From Limosilactobacillus portuensis (lineage in GTDB: Bacteria; Bacillota; Bacilli; Lactobacillales; Lactobacillaceae), in contig NZ_JABUXQ010000020.1 of the NCBI RefSeq assembly GCF_014838735.1, forward strand, positions 1 through 44,252: DNA of 44,252 bases. Direction: 5' to 3'. The notes beneath the pieces were generated by a model. The model worked only from the letters and a program-made list of their open reading frames with translations. It did no database searches and was not told the origin of the DNA. The position numbers and the translations under genes are program-made. Positions 17,873 through 25,001 of the stretch are shown piece after piece (position 1 is the stretch's first letter; the number at the start of each line of letters is the position of its first letter).

Positions 17873-19015
17873 TTAATCTAATTGATCTAACGCTTGTTTT
17901 AAGTCAGCAATAATATCTTCAGGGTCTTCAATTCCTACAGATAGCCGAATTAGTTCATCCTTAATTACATTCTTTAACCTAATTTCTCGTGGAATTGAAC
18001 CATGAGTCATTACTGCAGGCACTTCAATCAAACTCTCAATTCCGCCAAGACTTTCTGCTAAATCAATCAATTGGAGACCTTCAACAAACTTCTTAACATC
18101 AAGTTCAGCCTTTAATTCAAAACTAATCATTGCCCCAAAGTTTCTCATTTGCTTTGCCGCAACTGAATGTCCTGGGAAATCGGTTAACCCTGGGTAGTAG
18201 ATTTTTCCAATCCGTGGATCCTGTTGTAAGAACTTAACTACCGCGGTTGCATTTTCCTGGTGAACCCGCATTCGTGCACCAAGAGTCTTAATTCCCCGTT
18301 GTAATAGCCAACTGTCATCTGGACCTAAAGTGCTACCGATTGAGTTCTGCAAAAAGGCCAACTGTTCGGCAACTTGTGGATCCGTTGTTACCGCTAACCC
18401 AGCAACCACATCACTATGACCACCAAGGTACTTGGTTGCAGAATGCACAACAATATCCGCTCCCAAAGTTAATGGCTGCTGGTTGTACGGTGTAGCAAAT
18501 GTGTTATCAACAATTGTTCTTACGCCGTGTCTCTTGGCAATTTTGGCGATTGCTTCAATATCGGCAATTTGAAGGAGCGGATTAGTCGGTGTCTCAAAGT
18601 AAACGGCAACCGTATTATCTTGAATGGCATTCTCTACCGCATTCAAATCTTGCATGTCAACGACCGTAAATTCAAAACCGAACCGCTTCAGAACTTTATT
18701 GATCAACCGAAATGTCCCGCCATAGACATCACTGCCAACAACAAAGTGATCTCCCTGGGAATAAAGTGAAAAGACAGCGTGAATGGCAGCCGAACCGGAT
18801 GAAAAGGCAAAGCCAGCAACCCCATGTTCCAATTCAGCAATCAACTTTTCTAATGAGGCTCGGGTAGGATTTCCCGTCCGTGAATATTCCCATTTTGGCT
18901 GTCCGCCAAGTTGATGTTGATGGAAAGTGGATGACCGATAAATTGGTGTTGATACGGCTCCGGTTGTTTGATCTTCGCTATTACCGCCGTGAATTAATTG
19001 AGTATTGAATTTCAT
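17873..19015 (-). CDS. cgl: PLP-dependent transsulfuration enzyme, probable cystathionine gamma-lyase
   Basis: Cys/Met-metabolism PLP enzyme family. The PLP lysine is Lys195 in SATKYLGGHSD. Other family residues are YSRTGNPTR, FSSGSAAIHAV, FETPTNPLLQIADI and VDNTFATPY, and a near C-terminal RLSVGIEDPEDIIADL. In L. reuteri BR11 a homologous cystathionine gamma-lyase lies with the cystine transporter and takes part in cystine-dependent thiol production and oxidative defence. Gamma-synthase or beta-lyase activity cannot be excluded by sequence reading. The start is ATG 19015, preceded by AAAGGA, rather than an in-frame TTG at 19042. It is the first structural gene behind a Cys-codon leader and terminator. 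Confidence 0.85.
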   Translation of the reverse strand: MKFNTQLIHGGNSEDQTTGAVSTPIYRSSTFHQHQLGGQPKWEYSRTGNPTRASLEKLIAELEHGVAGFAFSSGSAAIHAVFSLYSQGDHFVVGSDVYGGTFRLINKVLKRFGFEFTVVDMQDLNAVENAIQDNTVAVYFETPTNPLLQIADIEAIAKIAKRHGVRTIVDNTFATPYNQQPLTLGADIVVHSATKYLGGHSDVVAGLAVTTDPQVAEQLAFLQNSIGSTLGPDDSWLLQRGIKTLGARMRVHQENATAVVKFLQQDPRIGKIYYPGLTDFPGHSVAAKQMRNFGAMISFELKAELDVKKFVEGLQLIDLAESLGGIESLIEVPAVMTHGSIPREIRLKNVIKDELIRLSVGIEDPEDIIADLKQALDQLD

Positions 19016-19065
19016 GAGATGTTTTTCCTTTCTTAAACGCAATGATTATTTCAAATAAATGATCT

Positions 19066-19104
19066 AAAAAAGGCGCAACCTCAAGTTAAACTTGAAATTG
19101 CGCC
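19066..19104 (-). terminator. Attenuator terminator in the leader of the cgl-cyu operon
   Basis: On the minus strand GGCGCAA...TCAAG (from 19104) pairs with CTTGA...TTGCGCC (to 19072) around a 5-base loop, followed by six T (19071-19066). It lies between the leader peptide and cgl, downstream of the promoter, so it must be read through for expression of the operon. Confidence 0.88.
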
Positions 19105-19139
19105 TTATGTACTTACCCCGACAATATTAGCAGGCCAAA

Positions 19140-19226
19140 TTAAATTTGGGTACGCCAAAACGTGGGTCGCATAAGACGCGATCCACAACAACATACAACT
19201 GCATTAACAAATTGAATGTTTTTCAT
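19140..19226 (-). CDS. Cysteine-rich leader peptide, candidate attenuation sensor
   Basis: A 28-codon frame with AGGAGG 8-9 bases before its ATG. It begins MKNIQFVNAVV, has three consecutive TGT (Cys) codons as codons 12-14 (19193-19185), continues GSRLMRPTFWRTQI and stops. The last Cys codon overlaps the 5' arm of a hairpin (19186-19178 with 19170-19162, GTGGaTCGC and GCGAcCCAC). The 3' arm of that hairpin (TGCGACC) can also pair with the GGCGCA that starts the terminator stem. This is the layout of trp-type ribosome attenuation with Cys as the sensed amino acid: stalling at the Cys codons would free the 3' arm to block the terminator. Too short for ordinary gene calling. Mechanism is inference. 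Confidence 0.8.
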   Translation of the reverse strand: MKNIQFVNAVVCCCGSRLMRPTFWRTQI

Positions 19227-19256
19227 GACGTGTTCCTCCTAATAAAGTATGGATAA

Positions 19257-19285
19257 AATATAACTTATTTATTGTAAGTTGTCAA
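19257..19285 (-). promoter_or_regulatory. Consensus promoter of the cgl-cyu operon with spacer dyad
   Basis: On the minus strand TTGACA (19285-19280), 17-base spacer, TATATT (19262-19257), an almost perfect vegetative promoter. The spacer carries a dyad AACTTA-N7-TAAGTT (19262-19280), which may be an operator. Transcription would start near 19250, about 24 bases before the leader peptide. Confidence 0.85.
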
Positions 19286-19289
19286 CATA

Positions 19290-19553
19290 AAAAATTAAAG
19301 TAATGGATCATAGCGGACTGAATCGGGATTCTGCGTATCGTTAAGGTAAGTTCTCCAGTCGGTTTATTCTCTTTTACATTCTTTTACATTTCGTTTTTCT
19401 TTTACATTTTTTTACATTTTCACGCAAACGATAATAAATAAAAATAGCACCCGACCTGCTCAGTCAAGTACTATCACAATTATCATAGTAGCTTTTTCTC
19501 TAGAATATAATCACTGGTAATAGATTTAACTTTTTAACATAACCTATTAATTA
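19290..19553. other. Gene-free stretch with TTTTACATT repeats
   Basis: No gene is seen. Between about 19372 and 19421 the nine-mer TTTTACATT occurs four times, as two pairs with start-to-start distances of about 10-11 bases inside each pair and about 20 between pairs, so roughly one helical turn each. An imperfect hairpin TACTAT...ATAGTA followed by TTTTT lies near 19470-19498. Confidence 0.5.
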
Positions 19554-20424
19554 TTAAAGTTTCAGCTTCTTATCCAAGAATGTCAGCACACGATCATAGA
19601 TTGCTTGGCTCCAGAAGTCGCGCTCGTGATTGGCATTAGTAACCCGGTAAGCCTCAACCTCGGCACCAACTGATTCCAGTTTTTGCGCCATCTCTTCCAT
19701 TTGGTGATATGGAACCACCTTATCTGCATCCCCATGGAACAAGTTGGAATGGCGGATATTGCCTTCCCTCAACCACCCGGTAAAGTGGACTCATTTCATG
19801 CATAATCTCCGGCCACTTCTTTTTATCCATCCCAAAGAGGCAGTATTTCAAAATATCATTCCCCGGAACCTTATCGGTATACTTAAACGTCTCTTCAACG
19901 TCCATTGGCGCGAAACAAGAAACAACTGCCGAAACCGCATCTGACTGATCATCGTAATCGGCCGTCTTATACTTCGGATCATCCCCCGTAAGGCCAACCA
20001 ACATTGCCGCATTGGCTCCTGACGAAGTCCCCCAGATTGCCACTCGTGAAGGATCAATTGCATACTTCTTGGCATTTGCCCGTAAAAAGCGGATTGCTGT
20101 TTTAACGTCTTCAAGAAATGCGGGGAACGGGTGTCCATCCAAAGAATTACGGTGTTGTACCGTTGCGACGATATAGCCGTTCTTTACAAACTGAACCAAT
20201 TGAGGAATCTTCTCCCCAAACGTTGGTAACCGCCATGAGCTCCCCTGAACAAACACAATCAGTGGTCGTGGCTCAGTAGTGTATTCTTGAGGGTAACGCT
20301 GTGTCCATGGAGTTAGAACTTCAAGTTTTAATGCTTGACCATCTGCCGCAGCATAAACGACATTTTCAATTAAGCGAACCTGTCCACTAAGAGTCGGATT
20401 GTTCTTAATCTCATGAATTGCCAT
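19554..20424 (-). pseudogene. Alpha/beta hydrolase (esterase/lipase-like), frameshifted
   Basis: Two overlapping frames together make one BD-FAE/esterase-like hydrolase of about 290 residues. The upstream part has the nucleophile elbow IWGTSSGANAAM and the oxyanion-side VFVQGSSWRLP. The downstream part has the catalytic Asp and His regions, FHGDADKVVPYHQM and ANHERDFW. The frames join around 19736-19746, in the rc stretch CCAACTTGTTCC; dropping one base would give PPFQLFHGDAD, which fits the family spacing. The first frame otherwise ends after PPFQLVPWGCR. Either a real inactivating indel or a sequence error. The start at MAIHEIK overlaps the end of gpmA by 14 bases, suggesting cotranscription. 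Confidence 0.75.
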
Positions 20425-21109
20425 TCTCTTCACCATCCATTGTAATAAAAGTTTTCTTAGTAATATTTAATGCTGGATCAAATTCATACAGGATCGGCTT
20501 CCCGTTTGGAACTTCCACCTGGTCAATTTGATCGTCTGGAATTTGATCAAGATACTTAATTAATGCCCGTAATGAGCTCCCGTGCGCAACAATTAGTTGG
20601 TTCTTGCCGTCCATTAATCGTGGCGCAATCTGGTCTTCCCAGTATGGCAACAAGCGTTTTTGGGTCATTGCTAGACTTTCGCTGTATGGCATCTTAACAC
20701 CAAGACGATCATAGCGCCGTTCGTGTTGCCGCTGCTTCAACTTTGGCGGAACCTCACTGTATCCCCGACGCCACCGATGCAATTGCTCTGCGCCGACTTC
20801 TTCCTTAACCTTGGCCTTATTTAAACCACTAAGGGCCCCATAATGACGTTCATTTAGTCGCCAGGTTTTATAAACTGGAATATAAAGCTGATCAATTCTT
20901 TCCAAAATAATATCCATTGTCTTGATGGCTCGTGACATATAGGAGGTATGGGCATCATCAAATTGAATCCCCATTTTTGCTAATTCATCACCAACCATCT
21001 GTCCCTGTTCAATTCCCTTTTCGGTTAGCGGGACATCGGTCCACCCTGTGAAAATATTATCGCGATTGGCCTGACTTTGACCATGACGAACTATTACTAA
21101 CTTTGCCAT
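20411..21109 (-). CDS. gpmA: 2,3-bisphosphoglycerate-dependent phosphoglycerate mutase
   Basis: Glycolytic interconversion of 3- and 2-phosphoglycerate. The phospho-histidine motif is LVIVRHGQSQANRDNIFTGW with His9, then DVPLTEKG, RLNERHYGALSGLNKA, the cofactor-contact segment RRHERRYD-like RQHERRYDRLG and the second histidine in VAHGSSLRALIKYL. Length 232. AAAGGAG precedes the ATG. Upstream, a 16-base symmetrical element CAATTG-TGTA-CAATTG (21146-21161) overlaps the likely promoter. Confidence 0.93.
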   Translation of the reverse strand: MAKLVIVRHGQSQANRDNIFTGWTDVPLTEKGIEQGQMVGDELAKMGIQFDDAHTSYMSRAIKTMDIILERIDQLYIPVYKTWRLNERHYGALSGLNKAKVKEEVGAEQLHRWRRGYSEVPPKLKQRQHERRYDRLGVKMPYSESLAMTQKRLLPYWEDQIAPRLMDGKNQLIVAHGSSLRALIKYLDQIPDDQIDQVEVPNGKPILYEFDPALNITKKTFITMDGEENGNS

Positions 21110-21207
21110 TCTTAGCCACTCCTTTGCCTCTATCTATGATACAGCAATTGTGTACAATTGAACAGGATTGGGTAATGGCGTTTTTTAATTTAAGCCAGGA
21201 ATAAATA

Positions 21208-21272
21208 AAAATAAGGGAAAGTGCCTTTTTAGCCGTTAATTCAACGTTGCAGCGCACTTTTCCTTATTTTTT
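21208..21272. terminator. Intrinsic terminator after lacM
   Basis: Long hairpin AATAAGG-AAAGTGC with GCACTTTTCCTTATT and a large loop, flanked by A and T runs on both sides. It ends lacLM on the minus strand. Confidence 0.75.
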
Positions 21273-21276
21273 GTTG

Positions 21277-22236
21277 TTAATTCAAACTAAACGAAAATTC
21301 AATATCACGGTCAGCTGGAATATGATATTGTTCTTCAACATCAGCGCCCCAACTATCAATTCCGCCGACACCACGAACTGCTCCGGCAACTACCAGAACT
21401 GTCCGTCGAGCCAATGGTAATTCTTCAATATGGGTTGCCGATTCAAGCTCTTCCGCAGTATATGGTAAGCAACTGAAGTTAAATGGCTTACCTGACTGAC
21501 CGACCTTCAAGGAGAACGGTTCTGTTGAATGGTCAGCATTATTTTCAGTTATTTCCCGGGTAATTTTAAGCTGCTCGGTTTCCATATGCATCCCATTTTC
21601 CTGAGGAACTAGGTACTTAGTTACCGGAAGACCATCAACATGGTATTTCCCATGCTCAGCACCAGCCATTCGGTCAGGATAGGTCTCACCAGATAAGCCC
21701 TCATAATCGAAGCCAGTTGCCGTGGTTGGCATGATCAATCGAAGACCAAAGACAGGTAAACTAGGAAGGTCCTGATGACCAAAGTAATGAGCGGTAATCC
21801 GGATTTGACCATCAGCAGTTACCGTATAAGCCACGGTAACCTTGGTTGCAGGAACAGTTAACGTTTCGTAAGTGAATGTAATCGTTACTTCACTAGCGGT
21901 TTCGTTATCCGTAAACTGATTTGTCTCGGGAGCAATTGGCAAATGATTAAACTGCTGGCCGTCAACGGTTAACTGAGTTTGATCGCTAAGACACTTCGTA
22001 AAGGTATCCGCGGCTAACCATTGTGCTGACTTAATATTAAAGCCGCTTCCCCGATCATTATCAGTAGTTGCTCGCCAGAATGTTGGGGTCGGTACCCGGT
22101 AGAGCCACTCCTTACCATTCAACTTTAGTGATTCCAAACCGCACTTTTCGTAACTAAAGATATAGTGGAAGTCTTCGCCACCAAGTCCCAGCGTTCCGTC
22201 ACCGTAGATCACGTGTAATTTATTTGTGTAAGCCAT
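21277..22236 (-). CDS. lacM: Beta-galactosidase small subunit
   Basis: Small subunit of the heterodimeric GH2 LacLM lactase of lactobacilli. It corresponds to the C-terminal beta-sandwich (domain 5, small chain) of Lac[30 protein letters not shown], then [17 protein letters not shown], which completes the active site. Start ATG 22236 (MAYTNKLH) is chosen because GGAGG lies 11 bases before it. It overlaps the 3' end of lacL by 17 bases, which supports translational coupling and balanced subunit production. Confidence 0.94.
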   Translation of the reverse strand: MAYTNKLHVIYGDGTLGLGGEDFHYIFSYEKCGLESLKLNGKEWLYRVPTPTFWRATTDNDRGSGFNIKSAQWLAADTFTKCLSDQTQLTVDGQQFNHLPIAPETNQFTDNETASEVTITFTYETLTVPATKVTVAYTVTADGQIRITAHYFGHQDLPSLPVFGLRLIMPTTATGFDYEGLSGETYPDRMAGAEHGKYHVDGLPVTKYLVPQENGMHMETEQLKITREITENNADHSTEPFSLKVGQSGKPFNFSCLPYTAEELESATHIEELPLARRTVLVVAGAVRGVGGIDSWGADVEEQYHIPADRDIEFSFSLN

Positions 22237-24199
22237 AGTAATAACGTACCTCCTGCATTGCTGGTTTTGGTGTCCGGTCAGCAAACATTAGACCATCACC
22301 AGAGAACTCATAATCTGAATGACGATCATCAAAATCGCCACCATACCGCATAACCATTTGTCCACTAATTGGATCCTTTACCTGGAGTGCTTGGTCAATG
22401 AAGTCCCAAATGAAGCCGCCAAAGTATTGCGGATACTTATCGAGAAGCTTAATGTATGAACCCATTCCACCAGCAGAGTTCCCCATATCATGCATGTATT
22501 CACATTCCATAAATGGTTTGTCTGGATTGTTCTTCAAATACTCTTCAACCTGCTTTGGCGGCAAGTACATCCAACTTTCAACATCTGAGATTTGATCCCG
22601 ATAATCCTTAGTACCACCCTTTGGCAAGTAATTAGCCGGATCCAAGCTTGGAATTTGTTCACTATAATCATGCGTATGACAAACGCCCTCATAGTGAACT
22701 AGACGGCTATCATCATGGTCCTTGTAGAATTGTTGCATTGCTACCAAATTATCCCCAGCAAACGATTCATTCCCAAGAGACCAGAACAGGATCGCCGTGT
22801 GGTTCTTGAAAAATTCATAGTTACTCCGTGCCCGGTCAATAACCACTTCTCGCCATTGGGGAACAGAACCCGGAACATTATCTGATGGTTCAATTGCGCC
22901 CATCTTTTGCCAAGTAGCATGTGATTCGAGGTTGTTTTCAGCCATCATGTAAATACCGTTTTGGTCACAGAGGTAATACCACGGAATTTGATCCGGATAG
23001 TGACACGTCCGCACAGCATTAATATTATTTTCCTTAAAGGTCTGAATATCACTCAGCATGTCCTTCATCGTTACTGAACGACCACGGTGATCATCCCACT
23101 CGTGACGGTTAACCCCATTAATAATGAGCCGCTTCCCATTTAGCAGGACAACATGTTCAGGACTAATTTCAATCCGCCGGAAACCAAATTGATACGGAAC
23201 CAACTCGATTAGGTTCCCTGCTTCATCCTTAACCTCAATGATTAATTGATAAAGGTATGGATCATGATTATCCCAAAGGTGAACGTTCTTAAACTCGTGC
23301 GGTTCAATCGCAACCAACTCGTCAATCGACTTAGTTTCATCTAGTAAAGTGCTTCCATCATGGTTCTTAACCATAACATGAACGCTTCCAGCCTGTTGAC
23401 CAGCAAAATTAAGGTCCATTGATAATTCACCATCACGGTAATTATCAGCAACCCGTGGCTTCAACGTGAAGTCTTCCAGGTGAGTTACCGGTTGAGCCAA
23501 TAATTCAACACTCCTAAAAATACCAGAGAAGCGGAACATATCCTGATCCTCAATCCAGGAAGCGGTGCTGTGCTTAAATACCTCGACCGCGATTACATTA
23601 TCTTCGTCCTGAATATATGGGGTGAGATCAAATTCAGACGGCGTAAAACTGTCTTCAGCGTAGCCAATGAAATGACCATTCAGCCACAAGTACATTGACC
23701 GTTCGACCCCTTCAAAGCGAACCCGAATTTGTTTGCCCCGTAATTCATCATTTAGGTCAAACCGCTTCAAGTAAAGGCCGACAGTGTTATCTGCACCCTC
23801 GCTAAATGAGCCTTCTTCAGGATCGTCCTGACTTAATGCATAGGCTGGGCGACGATAAATCTTCCCCTCCCATGGAATTAAGGTATTAATGTAATTATTC
23901 TGTGCATAGTCGCTTAGCTCAATTTCACTTGGAACTTCAATCTGATCAAAGTTGCTAGCGTCAAAATCAACCTGATAAAAGTTGCTAGCGTCAAAATCAA
24001 CCTGATAAAAGTCCTTAATCCTTTTCTGAGGTGTTTGGGCAAACTTAAATTGCCACTGACCATCAAGGCTCTGTTCAAAACTACTCTTGTGTCGTTGCCA
24101 TTCCGCATAATTGCGGTAAAAGTGGTGGTCACTATGTGCTGGCAATTGATTAACCCGAAATGTCTCCGGATCATCCAACCATTTTATCTCTGCTTCCAT
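22220..24199 (-). CDS. lacL: Beta-galactosidase large subunit
   Basis: GH2 catalytic chain of LacLM, hydrolysing lactose and making galacto-oligosaccharides. The acid/base Glu is in [12 protein letters not shown] and the nucleophile Glu in [27 protein letters not shown] and [15 protein letters not shown] are further GH2 signatures. Start ATG 24199 has GAGGAGG 10 bases upstream. A perfect 30-base tandem duplication (23951-23980 and 23981-24010) inserts ten extra residues, repeating [10 protein letters not shown] near residues 63-83 in the N-terminal region. The frame stays open and catalytic residues are intact, so activity is probably kept. Confidence 0.95.
   Translation of the reverse strand: MEAEIKWLDDPETFRVNQLPAHSDHHFYRNYAEWQRHKSSFEQSLDGQWQFKFAQTPQKRIKDFYQVDFDASNFYQVDFDASNFDQIEVPSEIELSDYAQNNYINTLIPWEGKIYRRPAYALSQDDPEEGSFSEGADNTVGLYLKRFDLNDELRGKQIRVRFEGVERSMYLWLNGHFIGYAEDSFTPSEFDLTPYIQDEDNVIAVEVFKHSTASWIEDQDMFRFSGIFRSVELLAQPVTHLEDFTLKPRVADNYRDGELSMDLNFAGQQAGSVHVMVKNHDGSTLLDETKSIDELVAIEPHEFKNVHLWDNHDPYLYQLIIEVKDEAGNLIELVPYQFGFRRIEISPEHVVLLNGKRLIINGVNRHEWDDHRGRSVTMKDMLSDIQTFKENNINAVRTCHYPDQIPWYYLCDQNGIYMMAENNLESHATWQKMGAIEPSDNVPGSVPQWREVVIDRARSNYEFFKNHTAILFWSLGNESFAGDNLVAMQQFYKDHDDSRLVHYEGVCHTHDYSEQIPSLDPANYLPKGGTKDYRDQISDVESWMYLPPKQVEEYLKNNPDKPFMECEYMHDMGNSAGGMGSYIKLLDKYPQYFGGFIWDFIDQALQVKDPISGQMVMRYGGDFDDRHSDYEFSGDGLMFADRTPKPAMQEVRYYYGLHK
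23951..24010. repeat. 30-bp perfect tandem duplication inside lacL
   Basis: Two identical adjacent 30-base units, in frame, with partial matches on both flanks. A typical replication-slippage product. Confidence 0.95.
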
Positions 24200-24236
24200 C
24201 GACAAAATGCCTCCTCAAAAAATCATTACAGTTTAA

Positions 24237-24250
24237 GTATAGCGCTTTCA
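24237..24250 (-). promoter_or_regulatory. cre-like catabolite control site upstream of lacLM
   Basis: On the minus strand TGAAAGCGCTATAC matches the CcpA site consensus TGWAANCGNTNWCA at 12 of 14 positions, the last two being changed. It overlaps a TATACT that may be the -10 box, so CcpA binding would repress lacLM. Seen directly; regulation inferred. Confidence 0.6.
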
Positions 24251-24360
24251 TCGGTGTAAAGATAGGCTTTACTAGACAAGAGCAGCTGATAATGACCAAT
24301 TTCTATGATGAAAAAAGCATTAACTAGCCATTTTCAAGAATGCTTAAAATTTTTAAAAAC

Positions 24361-24394
24361 AAAAAAGCACTTAACCAAACAGTTAAGTGCTTTT
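24361..24394 (-). terminator. Intrinsic terminator after tRNA-Leu
   Basis: Stem AAAAGCACTTAAC with GTTAAGTGCTTTT around a short loop, T-rich on the minus-strand side. Directly follows the tRNA. Confidence 0.85.
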
Positions 24395-24399
24395 AGCAG

Positions 24400-24485
24400 T
24401 GCGGCCGAGAGGACTTGAACCTCCACGGTCATAATCGACCATAAGATCCTTAATCTTACGCGTCTGCCAGTTCCGCCACGGCCGC
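24400..24485 (-). tRNA. tRNA-Leu (anticodon AAG)
   Basis: Acceptor arms GCGGCCG and CGGCCGC with discriminator A, a long variable arm (GGTCGATTATGACC) typical of tRNA-Leu, T-arm GGAGGTTCAAGTCCTC, and anticodon stem TAAGA/TCTTA around the loop TTAAGGA, so anticodon AAG reading CUU. CCA is not encoded. It lies 58 bases after sprT. Confidence 0.9.
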
Positions 24486-24542
24486 ATATCAACCAACGAA
24501 TATTATTATAGCAAGATCCCTATTCGTTGGCAACAACTTTTT

Positions 24543-25001
24543 TTAATTTTTTAGGATAAAATGGTGGCCACACCGTCTGCAGACATAACGGGCAGTGTTA
24601 AAACGGCGTTGACGCGCGATCCTAATCCCACATCCGGTACATTGGTAATACCAATAATGACGGGAAGTTCGTCTGGTTTTCGCTTTACTCGTCGCTGGTG
24701 CAAAACGTGAACCACCAACCCTAGCTAACAATCGACGAAAATCTGTACTCCGGTGGCGATAGTCACGTCCGGTTAAGTGAAGGTGGTAGTGACAAAGCTC
24801 ATGAAGCACTACTCGTTTCAAGTTAGCCAAATTAAATTCGGTGTACATTAGTGGGTTAATGTCAATATGATGATCATTTAAGTGATAACGACCACCAGTA
24901 GTTCGTAAACGCGAATTAAAGAAGATTTGATGTTTAAATGGTCGGTGGAAACTTTCCATCGACCATTTTTCAGTTAACTCTTGTAATTGTTGATTATTCA
25001 T
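24543..25001 (-). CDS. SprT-like zinc metalloprotein
   Basis: SprT family (YdcK type in Bacilli). The zinc metallopeptidase motif VVLHELCHYHLHLTG gives HExxH-like HELCH with a further His, and the C-terminal zinc ribbon has CTGCG and CRRCGHHF cysteines. Length about 152. Start chosen at MNNQQLQ (25001), which overlaps the end of tex by 8 bases. Cellular substrate unknown in bacteria. It is the last protein gene of the pncB-nadE-tex-sprT run. Confidence 0.83.
   Translation of the reverse strand: MNNQQLQELTEKWSMESFHRPFKHQIFFNSRLRTTGGRYHLNDHHIDINPLMYTEFNLANLKRVVLHELCHYHLHLTGRDYRHRSTDFRRLLARVGGSRFAPATSKAKTRRTSRHYWYYQCTGCGIRIARQRRFNTARYVCRRCGHHFILKN

Noticed and set aside
19370-19423. CRISPR-like repeats
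   Set aside because: Units are only nine bases with spacers of 1-12 bases and no cas genes; phased binding sites or slippage fit better.
22398-22595. Plus-strand open frames inside lacL, tex, pncB, fhs and other genes
   Set aside because: Shadow frames opposite strongly conserved coding sequence, without ribosome sites.
24400-24485. Attachment site at tRNA-Leu
   Set aside because: No integrase and no repeated tRNA 3' fragment found nearby.
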